A DNA stretch of 64,000 nt from Lentibacillus daqui (GTDB lineage: Bacteria > Bacillota > Bacilli > Bacillales > Amphibacillaceae), in contig NZ_CP114176.1 in the NCBI RefSeq assembly GCF_027186265.1, forward strand, positions 2,294,001 to 2,358,000, written 5' to 3'. The position numbers and the translations under genes were made by a program. Numbering within the stretch: position 1 is the stretch's first letter; each line of letters begins with the position of its first letter. The notes below the pieces were generated by a model that made no database searches, was not told the origin of the DNA, and was given only the letters and a program-made list of their open reading frames with translations. Positions 36,029-43,132 of this stretch are shown piece by piece.

Positions 36029-36787
36029 TTACATATGATCGCGGAGACTGCTTGGCTCGATTTTCTGAAAATCTTTTTCAATGACATCCATGTAACCCAT
36101 TTGATCCCCTGGGTAGTTTCGCATTCGCCACGCATCCATATTAATATTTCCACCATAAAGGGGATCACTGTATAATCCCTCTAATGTCATACTCCTTAAT
36201 AATTCAAAAAATCCACTTGGTGAAACCGTGCTTAATTTTATCTTGTCTCCTTCAAAGCCCTGTAACATTTTATCCATTTGTTCATCGGTCAGGTCTTTAA
36301 ACTTTTTTTTGTGTTTTTGTTGGCTTTGGTTGTCCAGTTCACGCAAACCAATCCGGAATATTTCCCGGCGTTTCAGTCGGCCTTGATACCCTTGAACCTT
36401 CTCACCATGATAAAACGGTGGCTCCATATAATCCCTGGCATTAAAACCATATGAACCAGCCAATTGATGATCAATATAGTACGGCACGCCAAGATCTTTT
36501 GCACCCGGCCCGCGATCATCCTTTGGAAAGATCCGTTCGGTTGCAGCTTCAACTGTTTGAAACTCGGCTTTCGTTAAATACATTAAGGCGTGATTATAAT
36601 TTTTTCCTTTTTGGTTTGCCGTTTGGTTTTTCACTTGGTTTCTATCATTATCAGTTGTACCCCATGGGATCAGACTGCCGACGACGCCGCCAACGGCCAG
36701 TCCACCAACAGCTATCCCGGAATTGCGTAAAAACTTTCTCCTTGATACATCTTTTTCCTGTTGGTCCTGATTATTGTCATCTGCCAA
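36029..36787 (-). CDS. Gluconate 2-dehydrogenase subunit 3 family protein
   Basis: Small subunit of 252 aa for the GMC dehydrogenase encoded next. The N-terminus has a twin-arginine signal (SRRKFLRNSGIAVGG), which would carry the folded FAD subunit across the membrane as a hitch-hiker. The rest has the subunit 3 pattern (VEAATERIFPKDDRGPGAKD and PYYIDHQLAGSYG). The start is TTG eight bases after AAGGAGG. Together they form a two-gene operon for periplasm-side oxidation of a sugar or polyol. The substrate is not fixed by sequence. Confidence 0.88.
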   Translation of the reverse strand: MADDNNQDQQEKDVSRRKFLRNSGIAVGGLAVGGVVGSLIPWGTTDNDRNQVKNQTANQKGKNYNHALMYLTKAEFQTVEAATERIFPKDDRGPGAKDLGVPYYIDHQLAGSYGFNARDYMEPPFYHGEKVQGYQGRLKRREIFRIGLRELDNQSQQKHKKKFKDLTDEQMDKMLQGFEGDKIKLSTVSPSGFFELLRSMTLEGLYSDPLYGGNINMDAWRMRNYPGDQMGYMDVIEKDFQKIEPSSLRDHM

Positions 36788-36842
36788 TTAAAAAACCTCC
36801 TTCCCGTTTATTCGTGCTTATTATGTCACCATAATTAACCAC

Positions 36843-36871
36843 TCATGCATGAAAAAAAACGGGGCATGATA
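36843..36871 (+). promoter_or_regulatory. Possible sigma-G/F promoter of yhcN
   Basis: TCATG (36843-36847), 17 bp, then CATGATA (36865-36871) fits the forespore consensus gYATR - N17/18 - cATnnTA. Confidence 0.5.
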
Positions 36872-36901
36872 AGTGAAACTATAAACATGGAGGTGTAGTG
36901 G

Positions 36902-37582
36902 ATGAAAACAGTTTGGAAAGGACCCATACTGATGCTTTTTCTTGGTATGATCCTTATTGTTTCTGCGTGTCAGAACGATCAGGGAGCTGCCGATGCCAAT
37001 GAGTTGCAAGATGGAAAAACCATGGACGTTGCCGATCATCATCAAGGAGATGTAAATAACCCAGATATTATCCCCAGTGAGATTAGTGATAAGACAAGTA
37101 CAACCAATCGGGATGGCACGACTTACTCGGGAATGGGAAACAGCATTTATGGTTCAATCGGAAGTTCCGGAATTCATGAAGGTGGTGTGTCATCGTATTT
37201 TGAATCCATTTTAAAAGGACAAGGTATTACCGGTGTGAAAGTATTCGTAATTGATGATTCCGTCGTCTTGGCAAGAAATACGAAAGAAACAACGAGCCAT
37301 GAGTACGACCACACGCAAAACGACGTGTTAAGCGGCACCAGGGGGATGTCTGGTCATGGAGAGCCACCAGCAGGAGTAAACAAAGATCGGGATAAAAGCT
37401 ACGATAATCTTGATCAAGCCAAGGAAGAGATCAACGACATGTTTAATGGAGATGTGAAGATCCTGACAGTGACCAACCCAAAAGCAGTTGATCTGATTAA
37501 TCGCATCAAAGATGATATTCAGTCATCATCTTTTTCGACCGCTTCCAAAGATGTACTAACCTTATTGGAAATGGCGAAATAA
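36902..37582 (+). CDS. YhcN/YlaJ family sporulation lipoprotein
   Basis: Lipoprotein of 226 aa with lipobox VSAC. A disordered linker is followed by the YhcN/YlaJ domain (about residues 100-226: GVKVFVIDDSVVLARNTKE, then EEINDMFNGDVKILTVTNP). This family sits on the inner spore membrane and affects germination in B. subtilis. GGAGGTG precedes the ATG. A forespore-type promoter lies upstream. It is probably monocistronic, with an imperfect terminator at 37594-37636. Confidence 0.82.
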   Translation: MKTVWKGPILMLFLGMILIVSACQNDQGAADANELQDGKTMDVADHHQGDVNNPDIIPSEISDKTSTTNRDGTTYSGMGNSIYGSIGSSGIHEGGVSSYFESILKGQGITGVKVFVIDDSVVLARNTKETTSHEYDHTQNDVLSGTRGMSGHGEPPAGVNKDRDKSYDNLDQAKEEINDMFNGDVKILTVTNPKAVDLINRIKDDIQSSSFSTASKDVLTLLEMAK

Positions 37583-37593
37583 TGGAAATAACG

Positions 37594-37636
37594 GGGTCAG
37601 TCCTACACCGCATTAGTGGAGAACTGGCCCTAAAAT
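37594..37636 (+). terminator. Likely terminator of the yhcN-type gene
   Basis: GGGTCAGT (37594-37601) / ACTGGCCC (37623-37630), imperfect stem with an AT-rich tail. Confidence 0.5.
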
Positions 37637-37701
37637 ATTTCAAACCTTATTACAACTGCCCTTACCATTTTCATCCATGATTCATTTACTATTATATAGG
37701 A

Positions 37702-37846
37702 TGTTCAAAAAGTCCGGTAAAAATGACACTTCGAATTTCGTCGTTGGCTTGCTTTTCCGCTCCTCATGTACCTTTTTTGTACACTCCGGTGCTCAAAGCT
37801 ACGCCGCCTAGAACTTCTCGGTCCTTTTTATCCTCCTTTTTGAACA
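37702..37846. repeat. 145-bp palindromic element with terminal inverted repeats
   Basis: Perfect 11-bp ends TGTTCAAAAAG (37702-37712) and CTTTTTGAACA (37836-37846). The interior also folds back, with TGTACCTTTTTTGTACA at the tip. I recall near-identical sequences as frequent intergenic repeats in Bacillaceae. It ends only 36 bp before the cotA start, so it occupies the place of the cotA promoter region. Confidence 0.75.
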
Positions 37847-37882
37847 CGCACATATATATATCTAATCATGGAGATGAATCGT

Positions 37883-39421
37883 ATGGACCTTGAGAAATTC
37901 GTTGATTCCCTCCCAATTATGAAAAAAATAAAACCCGACAAGAAATACAAAAATGGGGATTATTATGAAGTACGAATGGAGGAATTCACGCAAAAACTGC
38001 ATCGGGACTTAGCGCCGACACGCCTCTGGGGCTATAACAGCCAGTTTCCGGGCCCTTTGTTTGATGTGAATCAAGGAGAACCAATTCATGTCAAATGGAT
38101 GAATAATCTGCCGAGTAAACATATTCTACCTATCGATAAGTCAATTCATGAAGTGGCACACGAACCTGAAGTGCGCACCGTTGTCCATCTACATGGTAGT
38201 GAAACTGAATCAGACAGTGACGGCTATCCGGAAGCATGGTTTACCAGAGGATACAGGGAAGTAGGATCTTTTTTTGAACGCAGGGTTTACTTTTACCCAA
38301 ATCAACAGCGTAGTTCAACATTATGGTATCATGATCATGCCATAGGAATTACCAGATTGAATGTGTATGCCGGACTTGCTGGTATGTACATCATTCGTGA
38401 TAAAAAAGAAAAATCACTAAATCTGCCAAAAGGAGAATTTGAAATTCCACTCATCGTTCAAGATCGATCATTCAATGATGATGGCTCCCTATTTTATCCA
38501 AGCCAACCTGCCGATCCTGCAGAAAACTTACCCAATCCATCAGTTACTCCTTTCTTTTTGGGCGATACCATCCTAGTGAATGGAAAGATCTGGCCATATT
38601 TGGAAGTGGAACCGCGCAAATACCGTTTTCGCCTTTTAAATGCATCAAACACACGGGCATATCAATTCTATCTTGATTCTGGTCATCCTTTTTATCAAAT
38701 TGGCTCGGATGGGGGATTGATGCAAAAAACAGTTAAACTGAACAAAATCGTGTTGGAACCGGCAGAACGGGTAGATTTTATTATTGATTTTTCCAAACTC
38801 AAAGGAGAAACTGTTACGTTAAAGAATGATCTTGGACCAAATGCAAATCCGGATGACCAAACGGATGATATCATGCAATTTAAAGTAACGAAAAAACTTT
38901 CCCAAAAAGACACAAGCAGACTTCCACGTTATCTAACCACCATTCCTTCGTTAAAACAGAATAAAATCGCGACCATCCGCAATTTAAAACTTGTTGGCGC
39001 AACGGATGAATATGGTCGCCCACTACTTTTACTTGATCATAAAAAATGGATGGATCCGACGACGGAAAAACCACAATTAGGAACCACCGAAATTTGGTCA
39101 CTGATAAATATTACCGGTTTTACCCATCCGATTCACATTCACCTGGTTTCCTTTCAAATACTGGATCGTCAGCCGTTTGATCTGGATCTTTATAATGAAA
39201 ATGGGCAAATTCGCTACACTGGACCAGCTACAGCACCAGCGCCAAACGAACGTGGATGGAAAGACACTGTAGCAGCACCTTCCGCCCAAATAACAAGAGT
39301 CATTGCCCGTTTTGCCCCCTATACCGGAAATTATGTCTGGCACTGTCACATACTCGAGCATGAGGATTATGATATGATGCGGCCATTTACGGTGATCGAA
39401 CCGGATGATAAGCAGGAATAG
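37883..39421 (+). CDS. cotA: Spore coat laccase CotA (multicopper oxidase)
   Basis: Outer-coat multicopper oxidase of about 512 aa that oxidises phenolics and forms the brown spore pigment. All copper sites are visible: VVHLHGSETESDSDG, LWYHDHAIGITRLN, HPIHIHLVSF and the type 1 site WHCHILEHEDYDMMRPF. ATG 37883 (MDLEKFVDSLPI) aligns with the B. subtilis start MTLEKFVDALPI and has GGAGA eight bases upstream. An in-frame ATG at 37868 is an alternative. An interspersed repeat lies immediately upstream; a strong terminator follows. Confidence 0.93.
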   Translation: MDLEKFVDSLPIMKKIKPDKKYKNGDYYEVRMEEFTQKLHRDLAPTRLWGYNSQFPGPLFDVNQGEPIHVKWMNNLPSKHILPIDKSIHEVAHEPEVRTVVHLHGSETESDSDGYPEAWFTRGYREVGSFFERRVYFYPNQQRSSTLWYHDHAIGITRLNVYAGLAGMYIIRDKKEKSLNLPKGEFEIPLIVQDRSFNDDGSLFYPSQPADPAENLPNPSVTPFFLGDTILVNGKIWPYLEVEPRKYRFRLLNASNTRAYQFYLDSGHPFYQIGSDGGLMQKTVKLNKIVLEPAERVDFIIDFSKLKGETVTLKNDLGPNANPDDQTDDIMQFKVTKKLSQKDTSRLPRYLTTIPSLKQNKIATIRNLKLVGATDEYGRPLLLLDHKKWMDPTTEKPQLGTTEIWSLINITGFTHPIHIHLVSFQILDRQPFDLDLYNENGQIRYTGPATAPAPNERGWKDTVAAPSAQITRVIARFAPYTGNYVWHCHILEHEDYDMMRPFTVIEPDDKQE

Positions 39422-39466
39422 CGTCTGAATACTGCATGGTAGATGCGGATTCAGACGCTTTTTTTT
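39421..39466 (+). terminator. Terminator of cotA
   Basis: Perfect stem GCGTCTGAAT / ATTCAGACGC (39421-39430 with 39449-39458), then TTTTTTTT. Confidence 0.9.
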
Positions 39467-39469
39467 ATC

Positions 39470-39650
39470 AAAAACCGTATGCAAAGATTGCGCTTCAATA
39501 TAACTTAATATTAAGCAACTGTGTCCTCTTGGGTCAGTCGGATAGTCTTCAATTATTTCTCCTTCAATTCATAATCATTTTTTCAACATCAATATCTCGT
39601 TCATCACATTTCTCTAAAGCATGGCCGCTAAACCACCACTTACCTGTTAT
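39470..39650 (-). pseudogene. Frameshifted DUF4258 gene remnant
   Basis: On the minus strand one frame reads WWFSGHALEKCDERDIDVEK; after a one-base shift the next reads GEIIEDYPTDPRGHSCLILS then YIEAQSLHTVF. This is the DUF4258 pattern (F--HAxEr--eRgI, GEIIEDYP-D-RG-S-L, LHvV). The C-terminal strand is lost, cut by the cotA terminator. Confidence 0.6.
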
Positions 39651-39768
39651 TATATTCGAACCATTTTAAAACGATAGTTATTTCTAGCTAGATGGAAACC
39701 AAAGATTTTATATAACAGAATGCACAAGGACTGAACCTTTTTAGAGAATAAACTGCAAACATTAACAA

Positions 39769-39787
39769 ATGATAAAATCGTTATCAT
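39769..39787. promoter_or_regulatory. Inverted repeat in front of cypC
   Basis: ATGATAAAATCGTTATCAT, two TGATAA half-sites with a five-base centre, 22 bp before the P450 gene. It resembles Fur/PerR half-sites but has a two-base longer spacer. Confidence 0.45.
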
Positions 39788-39808
39788 AAAATAAACGGAG
39801 CTGATTTT

Positions 39809-41077
39809 ATGTCAAATATGCCAAACCCTAATCAAATACCGCGAGAAGAAGGAATTGACCATACCGTAACGCTCATGCGTGAAGGATATATGTACATTTC
39901 AAATCGATGTCACAGTTTCCATTCCAATATTTTTGCAACCCGATTGTTTGGAAAAGAAGCCATCTGTATGCGTGGAAAAGCGGCTGCTACACTGTTTTAT
40001 GACACCAGCAAATTTAAAAGGCAAGGTGCAGTCCCAAAACGGGTAATAAAATCATTTTTTGGTCAAAAGGGGGTTCAGACATTGGATGGACCGACCCATA
40101 AACATCGTAAAGAAATGTTTATGTCGATGATGTCCAAAGAGAACCTGAAAAAGCTTTATGATATCACACAACAACAATGGGATGCAGCTGTCAACAAATG
40201 GGAACATATGGATGAGGTTAAACTTTATGAGGAAGTTCAGGAAATAATGTGCCGGATCGCCTGCGAATGGGCGGGTGTACCAATACAAGAAGATGAAGTG
40301 AAGAATCGGGCAAAAGAACTTGGAGCATTATTCGAGTCAGCAACTGCAGTGGGCCCGGCATATTGGCTGGCGAGAAATGCAAGGAATAATTTGGATACGT
40401 GGATAGGAGAAATCATTGAACAAGTTCGTGATGGACAAATAAAAGTTCCTGAAAATACTGTACTGCACACATTTGCCTGGCATCGCGATTTACAAGGAAA
40501 TCTTTTGAATACACAGACTGCTGCGGTGGAAGTGCTTAATATTTTAAGACCGATTGTGGCGATTTCCATATTCATCAATTTCCTTGCACTGGCGGTCTAC
40601 CATTATCCGGAGAAAAGAGCGAAACTTGAATCCGGTGATGACAAATACTTTGAGATGTTTGTTCAGGAAGTTCGACGCTATTATCCGTTTTTTCCATTTA
40701 TTGCTGCGCTTGTAAAAGAGGATTTCACATGGAATGGGTATGATTTTAAAGCGGGAACACTTACTGTACTAGACCTTTATGGAACCAATCATGATCCTGA
40801 CATTTGGGAAAACCCCGATACTTTTTCTCCAGATCGATTTGCCAATTGGGAAGGAAGCCCGTTTGGATTCATTCCACAAGGGGGCGGAGACTATTGGATG
40901 GGACATCGCTGTGCTGGTGAATGGGTTACCATTGAAGTCATGAAAGCGATCCTTGATTGTCTGGTGAATCGCATGGATTATGAGATTCCCGAACAGGATT
41001 TAAGTTACAGCATGGTTAGTATGCCAAGCATTCCCCATAGTAAGGTAGTGATTAAAAACGTTAAGCGAACAATGTAA
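39809..41077 (+). CDS. cypC: Fatty-acid hydroxylating cytochrome P450 (CYP152 type)
   Basis: Peroxygenase of the P450-BS-beta family, 422 aa, which hydroxylates fatty acids at alpha and beta carbons using hydrogen peroxide. The haem ligand Cys368 is in GHRCAGEW. Arg247 in NILRPIVAI is the residue that holds the substrate carboxylate (Arg242 in the B. subtilis enzyme), replacing the usual acid-alcohol pair. Redox-partner genes are not needed and none is adjacent. An imperfect TGATAA palindrome sits where a metalloregulator could bind. Confidence 0.92.
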   Translation: MSNMPNPNQIPREEGIDHTVTLMREGYMYISNRCHSFHSNIFATRLFGKEAICMRGKAAATLFYDTSKFKRQGAVPKRVIKSFFGQKGVQTLDGPTHKHRKEMFMSMMSKENLKKLYDITQQQWDAAVNKWEHMDEVKLYEEVQEIMCRIACEWAGVPIQEDEVKNRAKELGALFESATAVGPAYWLARNARNNLDTWIGEIIEQVRDGQIKVPENTVLHTFAWHRDLQGNLLNTQTAAVEVLNILRPIVAISIFINFLALAVYHYPEKRAKLESGDDKYFEMFVQEVRRYYPFFPFIAALVKEDFTWNGYDFKAGTLTVLDLYGTNHDPDIWENPDTFSPDRFANWEGSPFGFIPQGGGDYWMGHRCAGEWVTIEVMKAILDCLVNRMDYEIPEQDLSYSMVSMPSIPHSKVVIKNVKRTM

Positions 41078-41122
41078 ATTTGCTAAAGATATAGTTGAAC
41101 TGTCCCTTTGAAAGTCAGCAAT

Positions 41123-41165
41123 GAATCAGCCGAGACTGTACTTCTCTCGGTTGATTCCTCTCAAT
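41123..41165. repeat. Family B repeat fragment
   Basis: CAGCCGAGACTG and CTTCTCTCGGTTGATTCCTC resemble the 51-bp family B units at 6371-6473. Confidence 0.45.
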
Positions 41166-41260
41166 TTTTTCCTATTTTTAACTCTACCTCTTGAAACATG
41201 TCCATGTTCAGAAATTAGAATAAAGGCTGTTTTGTTAATGTTGATTTTTTATGCGCGATT

Positions 41261-41380
41261 GATTGATTTTCACGCACTCTCGTCCATTTTCCTGCATTCC
41301 CGATCAACTTCTGCGCACTCTCGATCGACTTTCACGCATTCTCGATCAACTTCCGCATGCACTCGATTGATTTCACCCAT
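41261..41380. repeat. 21-bp array, family A, about six units
   Basis: Units begin at 41261, 41282 (20 bp), 41302, 41323, 41344 and 41365. Core GATCAACTTC/GATTGATTTTCAC with GCACTC tails, matching the array at 2370-2516. It lies between cypC and the M42 gene. Confidence 0.85.
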
Positions 41381-41388
41381 TATGATAA

Positions 41389-41420
41389 CAAAACCTGACT
41401 CAACTTGGCCAGGTTTTGCT
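41389..41420 (-). terminator. Terminator of the M42 peptidase gene
   Basis: Perfect stem CAAAACCTG / CAGGTTTTG (41389-41397 with 41410-41418) directly after the stop codon region. Confidence 0.7.
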
Positions 41421-41426
41421 TGGATG

Positions 41427-42497
41427 TTATTGGTAATTAATTATCGATCTAAACGTATCTGTATCAAGCCGTTTGATAACTTCCACAAGCAGCTTGACGC
41501 CATTTTCAATATCTTGTTTGCTTGCCAGAGAAACATGGCTGTGCATATAGCGGATCGGCGCACCAATGACGATGGTAGGGACTCCTTCTTTATACATGTG
41601 AACTTTCCCGGCATCGGTTCCACCACCGGTTATGACTTCAATTTGATATGGGATATGATGTGTTTTTGCTGTGTCGATGACCAAATCACGAAAACGCGTA
41701 TTTGGAATCATAGAGGCATCAAGAAATGTAACAAGCGGCCCTTTTTGTAATGCCGGATGTTCGACATCGCCACTGGCTGTTCCAGGGGTATCCTGGGAGA
41801 CACCGACATCAAGTACAATTGCAATGTCAGGATCAACTGCATATGGCGATGTTTCCGCTCCTCTTAATCCTACTTCTTCCTGAACATTCGCACCTGCAAA
41901 AAGCGTATTCGGATGATCCGTACTATTTAATCGTTTTGCCGTCTCTACAGCCATATAACAGCCAATCCGATTATCAAGTGCCTTTGCCAGAATGGTATCA
42001 TCGTCAGGCATTACTTCATAAGGGCAAATGGGAACAATCGGATCACCAACACAAATGCCCCATTTTTCAACCTCGTCTCTGCTATGTCCCCCAACATCAA
42101 TATACATTTCCCGGATCGGATATACTTTTTTCCTTTCTTCCGGTTGCAGTAAATGCGGTGGCTTGGAACCAATGACACCAGTAAATTTTTTCTTTTCGGT
42201 TATGACAGTGACCCGTTGTGCGAGCAATACTTGATCCCACCAGCCGCCTAGTGGTGTAAAGCGAAGAAAACCATCCTTGGTAATACCTGTGACCATGAAA
42301 CCAACCTCGTCCATATGACCTGCAAGCATGACACGCGGTCCCTTAGTGCTTCCCGGTTTTTCCCCAAAAATACTTCCCGTATGATCGTACAGCACCTTAT
42401 CACATGTTTGAGCAAGTTCCTCTTTCATAATCTGCCTTACCTCATTTTCATAGCCAGATGTACTTTGTGCTTGTGTTAGTGCCTTTAATAATTCCAT
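41427..42497 (-). CDS. M42 family aminopeptidase
   Basis: Dinuclear-metal aminopeptidase of 356 aa, similar to YsdC/glutamyl aminopeptidase proteins. Metal ligands and the catalytic Glu are seen in AGHMDEVGFMV, KALDNRIGCY, QEEVGLRGAE, LDVGVSQDTPG and the final MHSHVSLAS. It acts on peptides in the cytosol, often as a tetrahedral 12-mer. Monocistronic, start preceded by AAAGGTGA. Confidence 0.9.
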   Translation of the reverse strand: MELLKALTQAQSTSGYENEVRQIMKEELAQTCDKVLYDHTGSIFGEKPGSTKGPRVMLAGHMDEVGFMVTGITKDGFLRFTPLGGWWDQVLLAQRVTVITEKKKFTGVIGSKPPHLLQPEERKKVYPIREMYIDVGGHSRDEVEKWGICVGDPIVPICPYEVMPDDDTILAKALDNRIGCYMAVETAKRLNSTDHPNTLFAGANVQEEVGLRGAETSPYAVDPDIAIVLDVGVSQDTPGTASGDVEHPALQKGPLVTFLDASMIPNTRFRDLVIDTAKTHHIPYQIEVITGGGTDAGKVHMYKEGVPTIVIGAPIRYMHSHVSLASKQDIENGVKLLVEVIKRLDTDTFRSIINYQ

Positions 42498-42669
42498 GTC
42501 TTCACCTTTTCATTTTTATTTTAAGTTCTAGTATGGAGGAAGAGACGTGAATTATGCGTTTATAAAGTATTTTGGACAATCATAGGATTCGTTAATATTA
42601 ATTACTAATTCCTTCAGCTAGTTTACCTGTAATAAGTTAGATCTACCCACCAAATCAAATAATTAGATG

Positions 42670-42697
42670 TTTTCAAATTCATTTTTTGTGGTATAAT
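42670..42697 (+). promoter_or_regulatory. Promoter of the antisense RNA
   Basis: TTTTCA (42670-42675), 16 bp, then an extended -10 TGGTATAAT (42689-42697). Transcription would start near 42704. Confidence 0.6.
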
Positions 42698-42730
42698 TAA
42701 CATAGGAACAGAAATTGATCATAAAATAGT

Positions 42731-42759
42731 AAAAACCGAAGATATGTCAGTATCTTCGG
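42731..42759 (-). terminator. Terminator of the toxin mRNA
   Basis: Minus-strand stem CCGAAGATA / TATCTTCGG (42736-42744 with 42751-42759) followed by TTTTT. Confidence 0.8.
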
Positions 42760-42803
42760 CAGCAATGTCGCTCCCCTTCAAGAGGGGTCGGCGCTGGTAA
42801 AGG

Positions 42804-42852
42804 AAAATAGACCTCACCGTTGTCCGATAAACTCAGTAGAGGTCTATTTTTT
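42804..42852 (+). terminator. Terminator of the antisense RNA
   Basis: Perfect 12-bp stem AAAATAGACCTC (42804-42815) / GAGGTCTATTTT (42839-42850), ending in T. It reaches into the toxin's last codons. Confidence 0.85.
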
Positions 42853-42921
42853 GCGGTCAATGATATTCACAACAAGTGTTGCAAATGCAATCATTAAAAC
42901 CATAGCCTCGAATGGAGACAT
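42844..42921 (-). CDS. Holin-like type I toxin peptide
   Basis: A 25-residue hydrophobic peptide, MSPFEAMVLMIAFATLVV then NIIDRKK. It has the layout of the putative holin-like toxin family (Hol_Tox): M-x-FEA/ET-L-LM, one membrane segment, and a short basic tail. ATG 42921 lies six bases after GGAGGTG; another ATG at 42927 abuts that site. Expression would damage the membrane; the antisense RNA and the 5'-3' UTR pairing should keep it silent. Confidence 0.82.
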   Translation of the reverse strand: MSPFEAMVLMIAFATLVVNIIDRKK

Positions 42922-43002
42922 AGGCATCACCTCCAATCGCTATAGCTTATCGTACGACACTATAAACGACGAAAGTGCGCCGACCCCCATGAGAAAAAAC
43001 GA

Positions 43003-43032
43003 CTATTACATGTATTTATTACAAGCTATCAA
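43003..43032 (-). promoter_or_regulatory. Possible promoter of the toxin mRNA
   Basis: Minus-strand TTGATA (43027-43032), 18 bp, TAATAG (43003-43008). It gives a transcript of about 265 nt ending at 42731. Confidence 0.45.
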
Positions 43033-43074
43033 TCTATTATTTTAACGTTTAAACAAATTAATATTTTTCTACAA

Positions 43075-43117
43075 AAAAACGTCCAAAAACCAGACAATAC
43101 GGTTTCCGGACGTTTTT
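43075..43117 (-). terminator. Terminator of the acyl-CoA ligase gene
   Basis: AAAAACGTCC / GGACGTTTTT, with CAAAAACC / GGTTTCCG nearby, directly downstream of the gene ending at 43133. Confidence 0.8.
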
Positions 43118-43132
43118 CAGTTACTATCACAA

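Larger units (their letters stand above)
42704..42852 (+). ncRNA. Putative antitoxin RNA of a type I module
   Basis: About 150 nt from the predicted start to the terminator at 42804-42852. It has no ORF. It is fully complementary to the 3' part of the toxin mRNA, including the last three codons, as in txpA/RatA-type systems. Confidence 0.6.
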
